Shown in pieces: positions 13,214-25,532 of a DNA stretch of 64,000 bases. Under the pieces are notes generated by a model that was not told where the DNA came from, did no database searches, and worked only from the letters and a program-made list of their open reading frames with translations. How positions within the stretch are numbered: position 1 is the first letter of the stretch; each line of letters begins with the position of its first letter. This DNA comes from Aldrovandia affinis (Eukaryota; Chordata; Actinopteri; Notacanthiformes; Halosauridae): the NCBI GenBank assembly GCA_029706075.1, contig JAINUG010000226.1, positions 1,115,001 to 1,179,000 of the forward strand. Reading direction: 5' to 3'. Made by a program: the position numbers and the translations under genes.

Positions 13214-13587
13214 GCTCAGCAGACACCAGGAAGTCTCTGTCCCTGTCCCACAGCCCACCAGCGTTCTCTCAGAAGAGGAAAAGACTCGGTGTGGGAGTGG
13301 GGGGATGGGAGTGTTTGGGTGTGTACCAGGGTCATGTCTCTGCTCAGTCACAATCGCCCGACTGAGGAGCCACCTGCCTGCTCTCCCCCCCGCCCCGCCA
13401 ACATGATGCCGACCTTTGACCTTCGAGCAAACCGCTCAAGCTCTTGGCAGACGGCCCGCGCAACACCCTCCCCCGCCGTGTGAGGTCACCACCTTCCGCG
13501 AGCTTTCTGGCAAACTCCAAGCGCCGGCCTCCGAAATGCCAAACTGACCCAGCGGCCCTGACGGCCTCCCCCCATCGTCGAATCACA

Positions 13588-13620
13588 CACCTCAGACAGA
13601 CAGACAGACAGACAGACAGA
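13588..13620. repeat. (CAGA)n microsatellite
   Basis: About eight CAGA units. Confidence 0.95.
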
Positions 13621-14332
13621 GTCCTCTCCTGCTTAAGTTGCCCGTCCTCTATGTGGGCAAATCAAGTCCATTTCAAATGACTGAAACTGCCTCCACCGAC
13701 AGCCTGCGTGTGTTCATCGATATCAAATCACAATCAAATCAGAGCAAGGACATTTCCTGAACAGGGATACGAACACAAACAAGCTAGTCATACTACGCAG
13801 TGAGAACATTTATTGAGAAGACTTTTTTTTTAAAATTCAAAACACACAAAAAAAAATCAAGCTGATCTATCAGAGCCTGTCTGACAGATTTGTAAAAAAG
13901 GAAAAAAGTGCTGCTGACAATATTTCTATTGAAATACACTGAACAGTTGCATTCTGACACACACGCACACGCACACATGCACACAAATACACACGCACGC
14001 ACGCACAAACCTACTTAATAAAGAGTGAAGGGCTATCAGCAGCAGATCAATCTGTGCTGTCAGAAATGCCCTCCTCTCTCACAGCAGCTTGTCTTGGACA
14101 GAAGGAACGACAGAAGAGAGAAAGAGAGAGGAGAGAGAGAGAGAGAGAGAGGGGGAAAGGACCAAGTCAGTGGGCTGAAATTCCTGGCAGCAAGGACCCA
14201 ACCGCTGTACCACACTAGCTCCCCCGGCAGAAACTCCAGAAAGTCGGCTGGTCTTGCACCTTCTCCCACAACGCACTCTGGACACAACCTACAGGCCAGG
14301 ATTCAAAGAATGCTTTTTTTTCTACAAATTTT

Positions 14333-14338
<6 letters not shown>

Positions 14339-14372
<34 letters not shown>

Positions 14373-14379
14373 CTCTCGC
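14339..14379. repeat. (CT)n microsatellite
   Basis: CT run of about 40 bp. A GA run of similar type lies at 14116-14153, so the two could pair as a weak inverted repeat. Confidence 0.9.
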
Positions 14380-14981
14380 TCTGTTCGCTCCTGCCCGCTC
14401 ACAACCCCACCCCCACAGCGTTTTTAGGGTACTTTGTTTTTTTTGCATTCTATCCAAATTGTAAGACCCTCATCAGCGGGTCCATTTACATGCGGACCTC
14501 AGCCGCTCTGCGCACGCCGGCCTCGCCCAACCTGCTCGGCGAGTTCCGTAACCGTGCGTTTCCGTGACCGCCACCACACAAAAAACAAAACAAAGAGCGC
14601 AAATGCCAATCTCGGCTGAATGGCACAGTTACGCGTGTCCTCCAAGACCAAACAGGAACACGTTTGTTTTGGTAAAATGAGGGCAAAAACTGAAAGTTAA
14701 ATGAAAATTATTGAGAGTGTGAGCTTAAATTTGGTTTTGAGCTTGGACCCCTAGGTCCCAGTGAGCCCTAAGTGGCCCCCAAAGCCCCAACCCCACCCAA
14801 GACAACAGAACCAGACTCCACTGTGAGTCCTGCGTGTGCCTCACAAACACAGCCAGAGAAACGACAGCCCCAGAGACGCGGGGGAGCAGCTGCGTTCTGG
14901 ATTCGGCAGCAGATTTAACTTCCTGAACATTCAGTACGCAGACTGACTTCCTGCATTTTCATTGCCATTTCCCTCCCTCCC

Positions 14982-15032
14982 TCTCTTCTCCCCACTCTCT
15001 CCCTCTCCCTCTCCCTCTCCCTCTCCCTCTCT
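14982..15032. repeat. (CCCTCT)n tract
   Basis: Pyrimidine tract of CCCTCT hexamers. Confidence 0.9.
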
Positions 15033-15235
15033 TTATAAGCCGTTGCTCAATCGCATATTGCATGATGAGCAGAGTTCAGTGCAGGATACCAGCCTGTGGT
15101 TTCTGCTGCGGTGACATTACTGACGCACACGGCCAGCTCTTAATTGTCTGCTTAATTGTCAGGTAAACTGACGAAGCAACAATTATACACACGTTTTTGT
15201 TTTGTTTTTTTTTTCATTTTCATTTTTTTGTCTAG

Positions 15236-15898
15236 CTTGGTGGGGGTTAGGGGTTTAGGGGTACAGGCCTGTGTGGCTCAGTGTGGGGTTTAGGGGTACA
15301 GGCCTGTGTGGCTCAGTGTGGGGTTTAGGGGTACAGGCCTGTGTGGCTCAGTGTGGGGTTTAGGGGTGCAGGCCTGTGTGGCTCAGTGTGGGGTTTAGGG
15401 GTGCAGGCCTGTGTGGCTCAGTGTGGGGTTTAGGGGTGCAGGCCTGTGTGGCTCAGTGTGGGGTTTAGGGGTACAGGCTGCTGTGTGGCTCAGTGTGGGG
15501 TTTAGGGGTACAGGCCTGTGTGGCTCAGTGTGGGGTTTAGGGGTACAGGCTGCTGTGTGGCTCAGTGTGGGGTTTAGGGGTACAGGCTGCTGTGTGGCTC
15601 AGTGTGGGGTTTAGGGGTACAGGCCTGTGTGGCTCAGTGTGGGGTTTAGGGGTACAGGCCTGTGTGGCTCAGTGTGGGGTTTAGGGGTACAGGCCTGTGT
15701 GGCTCAGTGTGGGGTTTAGGGGTACAGGCTGCTGTGTGGCTCAGTGTGGGGTTTAGGGGTACAGGCCTGTGTGGCTCAGTGTGGGGTTTAGGGGTACAGG
15801 CTGCTGTGTGGCTCAGTGTGGGGTTTAGGGGTACAGGCCTGTGTGGCTCAGTGTGGGGTTTAGGGGTACAGTGTGGGGTTTAGGGGTACAGGCTGCTG
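15236..15898. repeat. G-rich 35/37-bp minisatellite array, about 18 copies
   Basis: Tandem units with core GTGGGGTTTAGGGGTACAGG followed by CCTGTGTGGCTCA. A 37-bp variant reads CTGCTGTGTGGCTCA. Units are very similar to one another, which suggests recent expansion. Each unit has two G4 runs separated by TTTA. The right edge has a truncated unit at about 15866-15885. Confidence 0.96.
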
Positions 15899-15999
15899 TC
15901 GGGGGGGAGGGGGTCTGGCCAAGTTGGAAACAGGAGGGTGTAGAGAACAGGTCCTTTAGCATGTTTTAACTTCAGGGACATGAGTCACACCACGCCAAG

Positions 16000-18300
16000 G
16001 ACACACCACATTCACAGGCCCCAAGTCACAGGAAGCTCTTCAGCCACAGTGTTTAACAACTCAACATTCAGCTTCACCTTACTTTAACCAGGGTGTGCCT
16101 TAACACGCACAATCTTTGGGCTTACAGACACAGACACACACACAAACAGACACACACAGACACACAGACACACACAAACAGTCTCTGGAATCCTCGAGCC
16201 AGGTGCCGCCCCCCCCTCCTCAGCAGCCTGTCCTTCAGGACTGACGAGGGAACGCAGAGTGAGCACACATGTACAGACAGGCAGACCTCCTGACTGGCGT
16301 TAGGAATACTACTGAACGCAAATCCTTCTGCCGCATGCCAGGCGGGGTGGAGGAGGCCAGGCAGGAACAGTCACAAGACTGTGCGCCCCCCTCCCACCCC
16401 CAAACCCCCAGCCCAACCTGACAACGGACGGACGCGAGACACATATGCTGGCAAACCCTGACCTCTGACCCCTGCTAGACTCCAGCTCCTCCACCCCAAA
16501 CTCTTCAGCCCCGTCGCTTGAGTGTCACTCTGCACCCCCCCTCCGGCCCACAATCGCCTGCCAGAAACACCCTGGGGTTTCCCCTGGGTCTAATCCCCCC
16601 CAACCCCCTCTCTGCCAACACCCCCCGCCCCCGTGCCAGCGGCTCCACAATGGGAGCTGAATGACTCAATTGTCTCTGATGAACTGGAAGAAGCAGGAAT
16701 CTCCAAATCCCTGCGAAAGGGCCGAAATATCCAACGCCTCACGAGGACTTCCCATCCAGAGACAAAGAGGGGGGGTGCAGAGAGAGATTAACAGTGGGAG
16801 AGAGGGGGAGAGGGCCAGAGACAGAGAGAGAGATCACAGCAGACCAACCTCAGGCCCAGAAATTTCACCCCTCCACATAGTCTGCATAACACACTATTAA
16901 AAAATTAAAACGTAAAAATAAAAAAATCTAAATGTGTAAAACGGGTGCACGAGAAGCTGTTTTGTTTTCCTCTCCTCACAAAGTATGTTTTCTTGCTGTC
17001 CGTCTGTCCTGTCTGCGCCGCGCTCTCTGACGTGACCCCGGCATGCGTTAGCTGTCATCGCAGCGCTAACAAGCCCCCGCCAAATCCAACAAGACCTCCT
17101 TGCCACAGACGGGCCCGGATAGACGTCAGGGCAACTTAATGAACTGTCGCCAATAAAGTTGAAGCTAAAGTGCTTAGAAAAACGCTGAAAATGTGCCCCC
17201 CCCCGGGGGCGTGACAGACAAGCAGCGCCACTTTAGCACTTTGCCACTTCCCTTTCCTCCAAAGACAAAAAACTAAACAGTGCGATGGACAGGCAGGCAA
17301 GCCGACATGGTTATGAACTTGGGGTGGAGACTGGATCCGATGGATCTTTAACACTTTGTGTAACAGTAATAATGGTTTTCTCCCTGACCAAGGTCAACAA
17401 CGTGGGAGGTGCTGTTCAGTTATGACCTCTGTCTGACCTCCCCCTGTGGCCACGTGACCCAGGGTCACCGCAGTAAAACTTTAACGACGTCGGCCTTTCC
17501 TTTCCCCTCACGGAGAGCCCTCCCGCGACCAAGGTACGCGAGACGCTCCCGACATGTCGCCGTAACGTCGGGCCGGTGACATGGATGGCCGAAACCCCCG
17601 TCCGAGAAGGAGGAGGAATGGCGGGTGTTAAACACACACGCAGGACTGATTAGTGAATAAACGGGGACAGGACGAGGCCTCTCGACGAGCAGCTGGGAAA
17701 GGGAGCAGCGGCCCGAAGAGCAGACGTGCGGACGCGACGGGGCAGCGGCAGCTACGTGCCAGAGGCGCTCGTAACATTTCAATCCCCCTCGCTGGGAGAA
17801 CACGGGCGCGCCGCGCTCCGTCAGAAGGCATTCCAGTGGCGTGAACAATTCGAGGAGATCGGACTCCCCGCTCTGGACTAAATTTACGGGCAGCATATGG
17901 AGCCGGGCCTGGCTCTCCATCTCGCCCGCCCGCTCGCCCGCCCGCCCGCCTGCTCCAGGAGCCGCCACATTTCCAGCCCATCTGTGCCAGGGGGGTCAAC
18001 GACATGCATGGTAATTACGGCGTGGGGGGCGAGACAAAACGCGACAGGCCCGCGATCGCAGGGGGATCGCGGGGAGGGGACGGAGTGGGTACAGGGCCAC
18101 AGCTTGCAGAGGAGAACACACACTTGCACTCGCCTTGAAGCCTGACCTGCTCACAAAACAAATGAACAATAAAAATACCTCCGAAACAAGCTCGGGGTCA
18201 GTCCGCCCGTTTAGCGCAGGGTGAGGGAGGCCGTCTCGGCTGCTGTTAAACATCGGTTATTCAACATTTTATACGCACGCAAATTATTTGTGCGTGTGTG
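16000..18300. other. Intronic DNA without recognised gene
   Basis: Includes a CA/CAGA run at 16124-16181 and GC-rich sequence at 17480-18070 with (GCCC)n near 17930. Open frames here have no family resemblance and no splice-bounded conserved peptide was seen. Confidence 0.5.
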
Positions 18301-18311
18301 TATATAGAAAT

Positions 18312-18338
18312 AATTATATATATATATATATATATATC
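18312..18338. repeat. (TA)n microsatellite
   Basis: Short alternating AT run. Confidence 0.9.
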
Positions 18339-18954
18339 AAATGAAATGAAATGACACACTGACTAGGAGGAGGGAAGGGAGAACGTTCCTCCAAGCCCAA
18401 AGAACAACGTTCTCACAAAGTTGCAGGAGCGTTAGAGCAGGCCCTCTTTGTTCCAGCATTACAGGTGCAGGAGACAGGCTCAAGCACAGCTGCAATTTTC
18501 TGTAATAAAAATAATAACACAATCTAAAAGTCTTTGAAGGGAGGAGGGGTGGGGAGGGGTTCTGATGTTGGGGGCATTAATGTGGGTCTTTTTTTATCAA
18601 ACAAATTGTACAAGGAGGAAGACATGACCTGGGTGTGGGGGTGGGGGAAGGGGAGGGAGGGGTGGGGGCGGGGATAAGAATTCGGCATAAAGCTGAAAGT
18701 TAGGTTACATGAGGGCTCTTCAAGTCTGCTTAGTTCTCCTAATACACATTTTATGAGTAAATAAAAAAATAAAAAAAGGCCCCACCAGTTCTGACAGCCA
18801 GAGGCGTTTTGCAACCAGGAAAATAAAAGTGGGATTGTGGGAAGGCCGGCGGATTGGACGCCTCAGGGCTCCGTCGGGCCCACATTTACTCCAAAGCCAG
18901 AACCGTGAGGGGGCCTCCTCGAGCTGACAGCACAGGGCAGGGGCGCGAGCCCTC

Positions 18955-19255
18955 TCTCCCTCCATCTCCCTCCATCTCCCCCCTTCTCTCGCTCACTCTC
19001 CCTCTCCCTCTCCTTGTCTACCCTTTCCAACTCTCTCTCTCTCTCTCTCCATCTCTCTCTCTCTCTGTCTCTCTTGCTCTCTCTCTCTCTCTTCTCTCTC
19101 TCTCTCCCTCCATCCCCCTCGCTCTGTCTCTCTCGCTCCCTCTCTCTCTCTCCTTGCTCTCTCTCCCTCCATCCCTCGCCCTCTCGCTCTCTCTCTCTCC
19201 TTGTTCTCTCTCCCTCCATACCCCCTCTCTCCAACCCCCTCTCTCCCCCCTTCTT
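18955..19255. repeat. CT-rich tract with CCCTCCATC sub-repeats
   Basis: About 300 bp of CT dinucleotides with recurring TCCCTCCATCCC and CGCTCTCT words. The long Ser/Leu-rich and Arg/Glu-rich frames over it are artefacts. Confidence 0.92.
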
Positions 19256-20565
19256 GCAGTCCCTCTCCCAGAGTTCTCACTGCGAGGCCTGCATTTTTCA
19301 CCTCCACCTTTCTATCGCTCCAAAAAAAAAAAAAAAAAACCAGTGTTTTCTTTTTCCCCCTCTCCCTCTCCCTCGTATTGTTGGTTTCACTCTGCTTCGC
19401 CAGCCTCCCTGAACAGCTCGGAACCCAGAGTCGCACATTCTCCACACCATTGTTCCGTTCGCATTCAGACCCCCAAAAATAAAATAAAAGAGGGGAGGAA
19501 CGCGATCGCCACCCCGCCCCCTCTCACCCAAAACCCTGCTCCCGTCACGTCTGCGGCAGACAGGCTTTTGCCTTGGCGACTATTTGCTTTGCAGGTGTGG
19601 ACAGCGCCGCTATTCAAACACCCAGAGGGGTTACACAGTCACTCAGACCTTTCACAATAACACTCGCCGCGCAGGCGGAAAAAAAACGACTGCGTATTAA
19701 TAATGATCAACGTCCCCGTTCGTTCACAAAATACCAGGAATGCTTCTGCCCTGAATGTTCTTTTTTTGAACATGCCAAAATGTTGCTAAAACCGCCCTCG
19801 GGGGACAGGTCCTGCAGCGGGAGGATAATTAGGCCTTCGGCCCCAGGTGAGAGGCGGCTGCAGGCGGCAGACGGCGCGGTGGGGGAGGGCGGTCGCACAC
19901 GCCCGTCGCGCCACTGCGGCTCTCGTCGGGAGGCCTGGCCAGAGAAACACACAGGAGCTCCTGGGTGCCATGTTGGGCTCAGTGGGGGGAGGGTCGCAAG
20001 GTTGTGACCTTTGCTCCCACCCTGTGCCTACGAGCGCAGTCGAGGCCGGGGCGGCGGGAGCGACATCGTTAGGACGGGACCCGCGGAACGTTCCGGTGAG
20101 GAGCGTGAGATAAACAGCATTCCCGGCGGGCCGGCGCTCTCCGGTCCGGGATCATGAGGCCTGCAGACAGCTCTAAATATAGAGCGGGAGGCAGATGCCC
20201 AGAACAGGGTGGGGGGGCGGTAAAACCAACGACCCCGTGTGGAAGAGAGCACCGCAACCATGCGCCACTCTTCTCTCCACTCTCTAGAAGAGCAAGCTTT
20301 AATGGCACGGATGCAGAAGAGCCACAGTGTGGGACTCCCGCTCACTTGGGCGGCGGCCTCCGATGGCGCTAGGTCTGCGGCGGGACCGCAGGGGGGGGTG
20401 TTCCAGGGCTGCGGGGGGCGGGCATGATCCTCCGGCTCCTGACTGGACCCCAATAACTACCGAGCGTGAGAGGGCTGGGGGAGAAATCATTTAACCCTCG
20501 CATGATCTACCCTCTCCACACCACACATGCATCCTCAAGCAACGGGAGCCTGAGCAAGGCTTTCA

Positions 20566-20606
20566 CACACACACACACACACACACACAACACACACAAC
20601 ACACAC

Positions 20607-20637
<31 letters not shown>

Positions 20638-20699
20638 GCACACACAACACACACACACACAAACAAGCACACAAGAAACACACACACACACACACAAAC
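20566..20699. repeat. (CA)n with AACA interruptions
   Basis: CA run interrupted by CAACACACA and CAAGCACA phrases. Confidence 0.95.
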
Positions 20700-20985
20700 C
20701 TCACAGATTCCATATTCATGAGACTAGTCCCACAACATACCAGATAACTCGCTCGCAAATCCTAAATGGTTTCAAGGCGACAACGGCGATGCCAATCCCG
20801 ACTTTGAGAGACAGCGGCAGCGGCTGAAACGGACGCGCTCTGGAGAAGCGCGTAACGGGCGCCGGCCCGCTCGACGCTCACGCTGCGTCACCGCTCACGC
20901 CTGCTTCGCTCATACCGGCCCGGTTTATGGGAACACATGCGTGGAGAAGCCAGCATTCTTCCCCCCGTGGCCAATGGGAAACGGC

Positions 20986-21200
20986 AGGCGGCAGTGTTAG
21001 CATAATGGTTAGGGAACTGGGCTTGTAATGCAAAGGTTGCAGGTTCGATCCCAGGTGGGGCACTGCCGTTGTACCCTTGAGCAAGGTACTTAACCTGGAT
21101 TGCTTCAGTAAAATATCCAGCTGCATAAATGGATTGTATGTAAAGAAATGTGAAACTGTAAGTCGCTCTGGATAAGAGCGTCTGCTAAATGCCTGTAATG
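20986..21200 (+). mobile_element. tRNA-derived SINE with teleost V-SINE-like 3' block
   Basis: Begins with a tRNA-like box A (GTTAGCATAATGGTTAGGGA) and box B (GGTTGCAGGTTCGATCCC). The segment GGGGCACTGCCGTTGTACCC, a GAGCAAGGTACTTAACCTGG block, and finally GTAAGTCGCTCTGGATAAG with AGCGTCTGCTAAATG follow. That last block is the strongly conserved part of V-SINE-type elements in fish. Both polymerase III boxes look intact, so this is the best-preserved SINE here. Flanking CAATGGGAA and CAATGGAAG might be a decayed target duplication. Confidence 0.85.
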
Positions 21201-21767
21201 CAATGGAAGGGGTAGGCCAGAAAAGCCCTGTGGGCTCCGGTCTGCATTTCACCCACCAACAAACAGGCTCACGTCCCGGGCAGGGGCCACGGCGCTGAAC
21301 GCAAGTAAAGAAGTTAATCAAATAATGAAATAAATCAATTAAAAAGGCGAGAAAGTAAAGTGCCGTTGGTTATTAGCGCTCGTTAAAATGCAGGATGCTT
21401 CACCGGCAACGTGACACTGCAGAGGTCACAGACTGCCGAGGTCCTCCTTCTCCCCTCCAACCAAACCCCTCACCTCCAAATCAACCCTCATAATGACCCC
21501 CCACCCCACCCCCACACACTCTCCTCCCCCCACTACCCCCCCAGCGGCACCCTTGACCGCCCCTGCCCAGACTGACATTGGCTTTTTCAGAAGAACAGGC
21601 TCTCAGCTAATTACGGCAACGCTCAATCACACCGCAATCCATCTAAAACCCCCGTCCACAAACACCACTGACAGACATCATCACACCAGCCAATTATTGA
21701 TAAATCTTTAATACGCTCTTTTAACCGTCTCATTTTTCTAAGACAGAAAAGTAATCCTCCAGTCTGC

Positions 21768-21770
<3 letters not shown>

Positions 21771-21798
<28 letters not shown>

Positions 21799-21920
21799 AA
21801 GTCCTTCCACAGATAGAGAGGGAGAGAGAGAGAGGGAGAAAGAAAGAGAGAGACTGACAGAGAGAGCAAGACACAGAGAGCGAGAGAGAGCGAGAGAGAG
21901 CGAGAGAGAGAGCGAGAGGT
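21771..21920. repeat. GA-rich microsatellite
   Basis: GA dinucleotides with GAGAGCGA and GACAGAGA interruptions. Confidence 0.93.
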
Positions 21921-22497
21921 TTAAATATCCTGACCCAGATGTGTGTGTAAAGCCTCTTAACCACCCAAAACCCATTTCAGGGCCTATCAGTGTGATCCAA
22001 TCCCTCCACCACCCCTCTCCCCCGACTCCTGCTTAACCAAAAATATGATCCTGGCAACAAAAACAGGTGAGCCAGGAGCGGGACACGTCGCGTATTCAAA
22101 ACACAAAGAAACAGAAAAAAGGTCCGATCTCTGTGGAGAGTGGTGGACTCTCTAACCCTGCTGCAGAGGTGGCGGGGGATTCAGGCGATTCGATTGGTTT
22201 CACTCGCACCGCCGAGACACCGGCTACGGTTAACCGTAAAATATTGACCGTGCCGCCATCCCCGCGTGGCAATCGGTTGAGAGAAACCCTGAAATATACG
22301 CAGCGTGCGTCGATAGCAGACCCTCGGCTTGAGTCTACCCCCGATCAGCCATCTCCCTTATTGGACTTGAACATGGAGAGCCAACGAGACAAACAAGCAA
22401 CAAAAAAAACCAGGCCTCATTAAACGAATGCTGAAAACCTTCAGTGATTGACAAGAGAATCCTGACAGAATTCAGGCTGGCCAGCCGGGCCTGGTGT

Positions 22498-23276
22498 AGC
22501 AGACAGACATGCTAAACCACAACAGGCCTAGTGAAACACAATCGTGCTAAACCACAACAGGCCTAGTGAAACACAATCGTGCTAAACCACAACAGGCCTG
22601 GTGAAACACAATCGTGCTAAACCACAACAGGCCTAGTGAAACACAATCGTGCTAAACCACAACAGGCCTATTGAAACACAATCGTGCTAAACCACAACAG
22701 GCCTAGTGAAACACAATCGTGCTAAACCACAACAGGCCTAGTGAAACACAATCGTGCTAAACCACAACAGGCCTAGTGAAACACAATCGTGCTAAACCAC
22801 AACAGGCCTAGTGAAACACAATGCTAAAACCACAACAGGCCTAGTGAAACAAACTAAACAACAGGCCTAGTGAAACACAATCGTGCTAAAACCACAACAG
22901 GCCTAGTGAAACACAATCGTGCTAAACCACAACAGGCCTAGTGAAACACAATCGTGCTAAACCACTACAGGCCTAGTGAAACACAATCATGCTAAACCAC
23001 AACAGGCCTAGTGAAACACAATCGTGCTAAACCACAACAGGCCTGGTGAAACACAATCGCGCTAAACCACAACAGGCCTAGTGAAACACAATCATGCTAA
23101 ACCAGAACAGGCCTGGTGAAACACAACAGCGCTAAAACAGAACAGGCCTAGTGAAACACAATCGCGCTAAAACAGAACAGGCCTGGTGAAACACAACCGC
23201 GCTAAAACAGAACAGGCCTGGTGAAACACAACCGCGCTAAAACAGAACAGGCCTGGTGAAACGCAGTCATGCTACA
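22498..23276. repeat. 35-bp minisatellite array, about 22 copies
   Basis: Tandem units with core GCTAAACCACAACAGGCCTA followed by GTGAAACACAATCGT. The left two thirds are nearly uniform. Units from about 23100 rightward carry AAAACAGAACAGG and CTGGTG variants. Short-deletion units occur near 22820-22870. There are no unique spacers between copies. Confidence 0.97.
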
Positions 23277-24046
23277 GCATACTTTAAAGAGGACAGGCCT
23301 GAATGTCTACGTTCATTCGAGTGCGGTGAGAACGGTGTTTAAGATCTGTAATTATAGACGCACTTAAAAACTTCCTGCCTGTATTTACCGAGCAGAAAAC
23401 ACACCTCTTTGCCCTGACATACGAGAGCCAAACCATCTTTTGTCTCACAGCCACGAGACCCTGAAATGTGTTTCTCTCCATTCAATGCCGATCGATCCCG
23501 ATTTTTACTATCCGAGCTTATACAGCAACCGAGATTAGGCCGCTGCCGCGCGTGTGTAACCGGACACGCCGAATGACATCCATCGGCCAAAACAAGCCCC
23601 CCCACAGCACAACATTCTACCGCGACACATTACCTTAATTGATTTATTTATTTTTTTTTAAACATGATGGAAATTTTGTGATCAAATGCACAAAAAGCCT
23701 GGTGTGGATGCAGATTTCAGGGCATTCAGTTCAGTCGAGATCCCATAAAGGTTAACACACATGGGGGGGGGGGATCCTTGGCTACAAACTGTGGGTTTTT
23801 GTCAGCCGAGGCGAAGCAGTAGAGTAGCACCAGTGAAAATAAAAATAAATAAATATAAAAAAAGCGCTCAGTCGAGCCATCAAGCCGAACATTGAAGTTC
23901 ACAGTAGTAGCTCCCTTTCTCTGCTCGCGTTTGATGTTACCTCCAAAGGAAAAGATCAAAGAGCTGAAGTGTGGCGTGGGGAAGTCCCGGGCTCTTACCC
24001 TGCCAGCCTGTGATATATGCAAAAGTCGACGCCAAAAAAAGTCGAG

Positions 24047-24050
24047 AGAG

Positions 24051-24098
<48 letters not shown>

Positions 24099-24200
24099 GA
24101 GAGAGAGGGGGAGAGAGAGAGAGAGAGAGAGAGGAGAGAGGGAGAGAGAGAGAGAGAGAGGGAGGGAGGAGAGAGGGGAGGGAGGTAGAGGGGAGGGGGG
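24047..24200. repeat. GA-rich microsatellite
   Basis: GA dinucleotides grading into GGGA and GAGG units at the right end. Confidence 0.93.
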
Positions 24201-24522
24201 AGAACGGCGAAAGCTTGCGAGGAATGTGGTTGTATGGCATGTTTTAGCTCATGGAACGCAGAGGGTGATGCAACAGAAACCAACAGATTATTTAGCTGGG
24301 GAAAATAAAGAAAGGAAAGCAGAAAAAAAGACGACTTTTGCGTCTGGTGGCGTCGGGAGGACGCTGGGGACCGGCCCCCTTCAGCACTTCAGGGTGGGAG
24401 TGGGAGTGGGTGTGGGGGCGTAGGGTGGCGTCTACCGTGTCTTTTAAGGAAGCCGGTCTGAGAATAATTGAAATGCATACGCGCATACCAGACGAGATGA
24501 CGTTGGGGGGTCCTGTTTTCTA

Positions 24523-24620
24523 AATACACACGCGCGCACACACACGCAGGCAAGTAAACACACTCTCACACACGCACGCGTGCACACGCACAACGGCACG
24601 CGCACACGCGCACACAAACA
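24523..24620. repeat. CA/CG alternating purine-pyrimidine tract
   Basis: CACACGCGCGCAC-type sequence, followed by a smaller one at 24724-24749. Confidence 0.85.
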
Positions 24621-25494
24621 CCCAGGTCTTAGGTGGGTCGGTAACAGGAGAGGAGGGGTGCTTAGATTGACGAGTCTTTACTTGAAACCCACCCTCGCCC
24701 CCTGACACGCAAACGTGTAGACGTGCACGCGCGCACACGCACACGCCTCTCCCCCTGGGCTGCGGGATTAAGAAGTCCAGCTGGCTGACAGGAGCTCCTT
24801 CCTCCCGGCTCACGCTGTCGTTCCCGTAAAGCGGCACATGACGACACACCTGAGCGATGCGCCGACCCCGCCCCGCGAGAGAGGGAGAGAGAGAGAGACA
24901 GAGCGTTTGCACGCCCGCACGCCGGCCAAGTGCACGTCACTTTAAGGCAGCGCCAAGCACCAGAAAACAAGCTGCCGATTCAGGGGAAATCTAAACACGG
25001 AGGACTCAAGGGGGGGATTGGGGGTGACGGCAGGGGGTGCAGGATGAGGAGGGGGGGGCAGTTCGGCGAGAGCAAGATGACAGCCCAGAACTTTGAGGAG
25101 GGGCGCACTTCAACTGCAGCCCCCCCGCGGCCCCCGCCTCGCCCGGCCGGCTGAGACGTCTGTGGGAATGAAAGCCGCTCCTGGGGGCTGGAGGCTGTGG
25201 GTGCCCTCCTCAAACCCCTCTACCCTACCACCCCCACTACAAACACACCCCCACCCCACCCCCACCCCCACCCCACACCCCAGAACCTCACCTCCCTGTG
25301 TGGGTACCTGCACAGGAGGAGGAACAGCTGGTGTGATACTGAGTGTGTATGGATGTATGAATACGAGCATACACACACATATACACATGCGCACGCACGC
25401 ACGCACGCTCACACGTGGGTAAAGCGCAAAGGGAAATTAATGTATTTCTGCATGGCAGTGGGAGCCACACAAGGGAGGAGAGGTTTGGCTTCTT

Positions 25495-25531
<37 letters not shown>

Positions 25532-25532
25532 A
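25495..25532. repeat. (CTA)n trinucleotide microsatellite
   Basis: About twelve CTA/ACT units. The Tyr-rich, Thr-rich and Ser-rich open frames here are its translations. Confidence 0.95.

Noticed and set aside
15411-15883. Gly/Val/Trp-rich open frames in the 35-bp array
   Set aside because: Broken by the 37-bp variant units and explained entirely by the tandem repeat.
20986-21200. Functional tRNA gene, suggested by box A and box B (also at 11985, 52238 and 60773)
   Set aside because: The boxes are followed by a SINE body and conserved SINE 3' block, and no complete cloverleaf is apparent.
22498-23276. CRISPR array (35-bp repeats)
   Set aside because: Units are contiguous with no unique spacers and no cas genes, and the window is vertebrate. 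It is a minisatellite.
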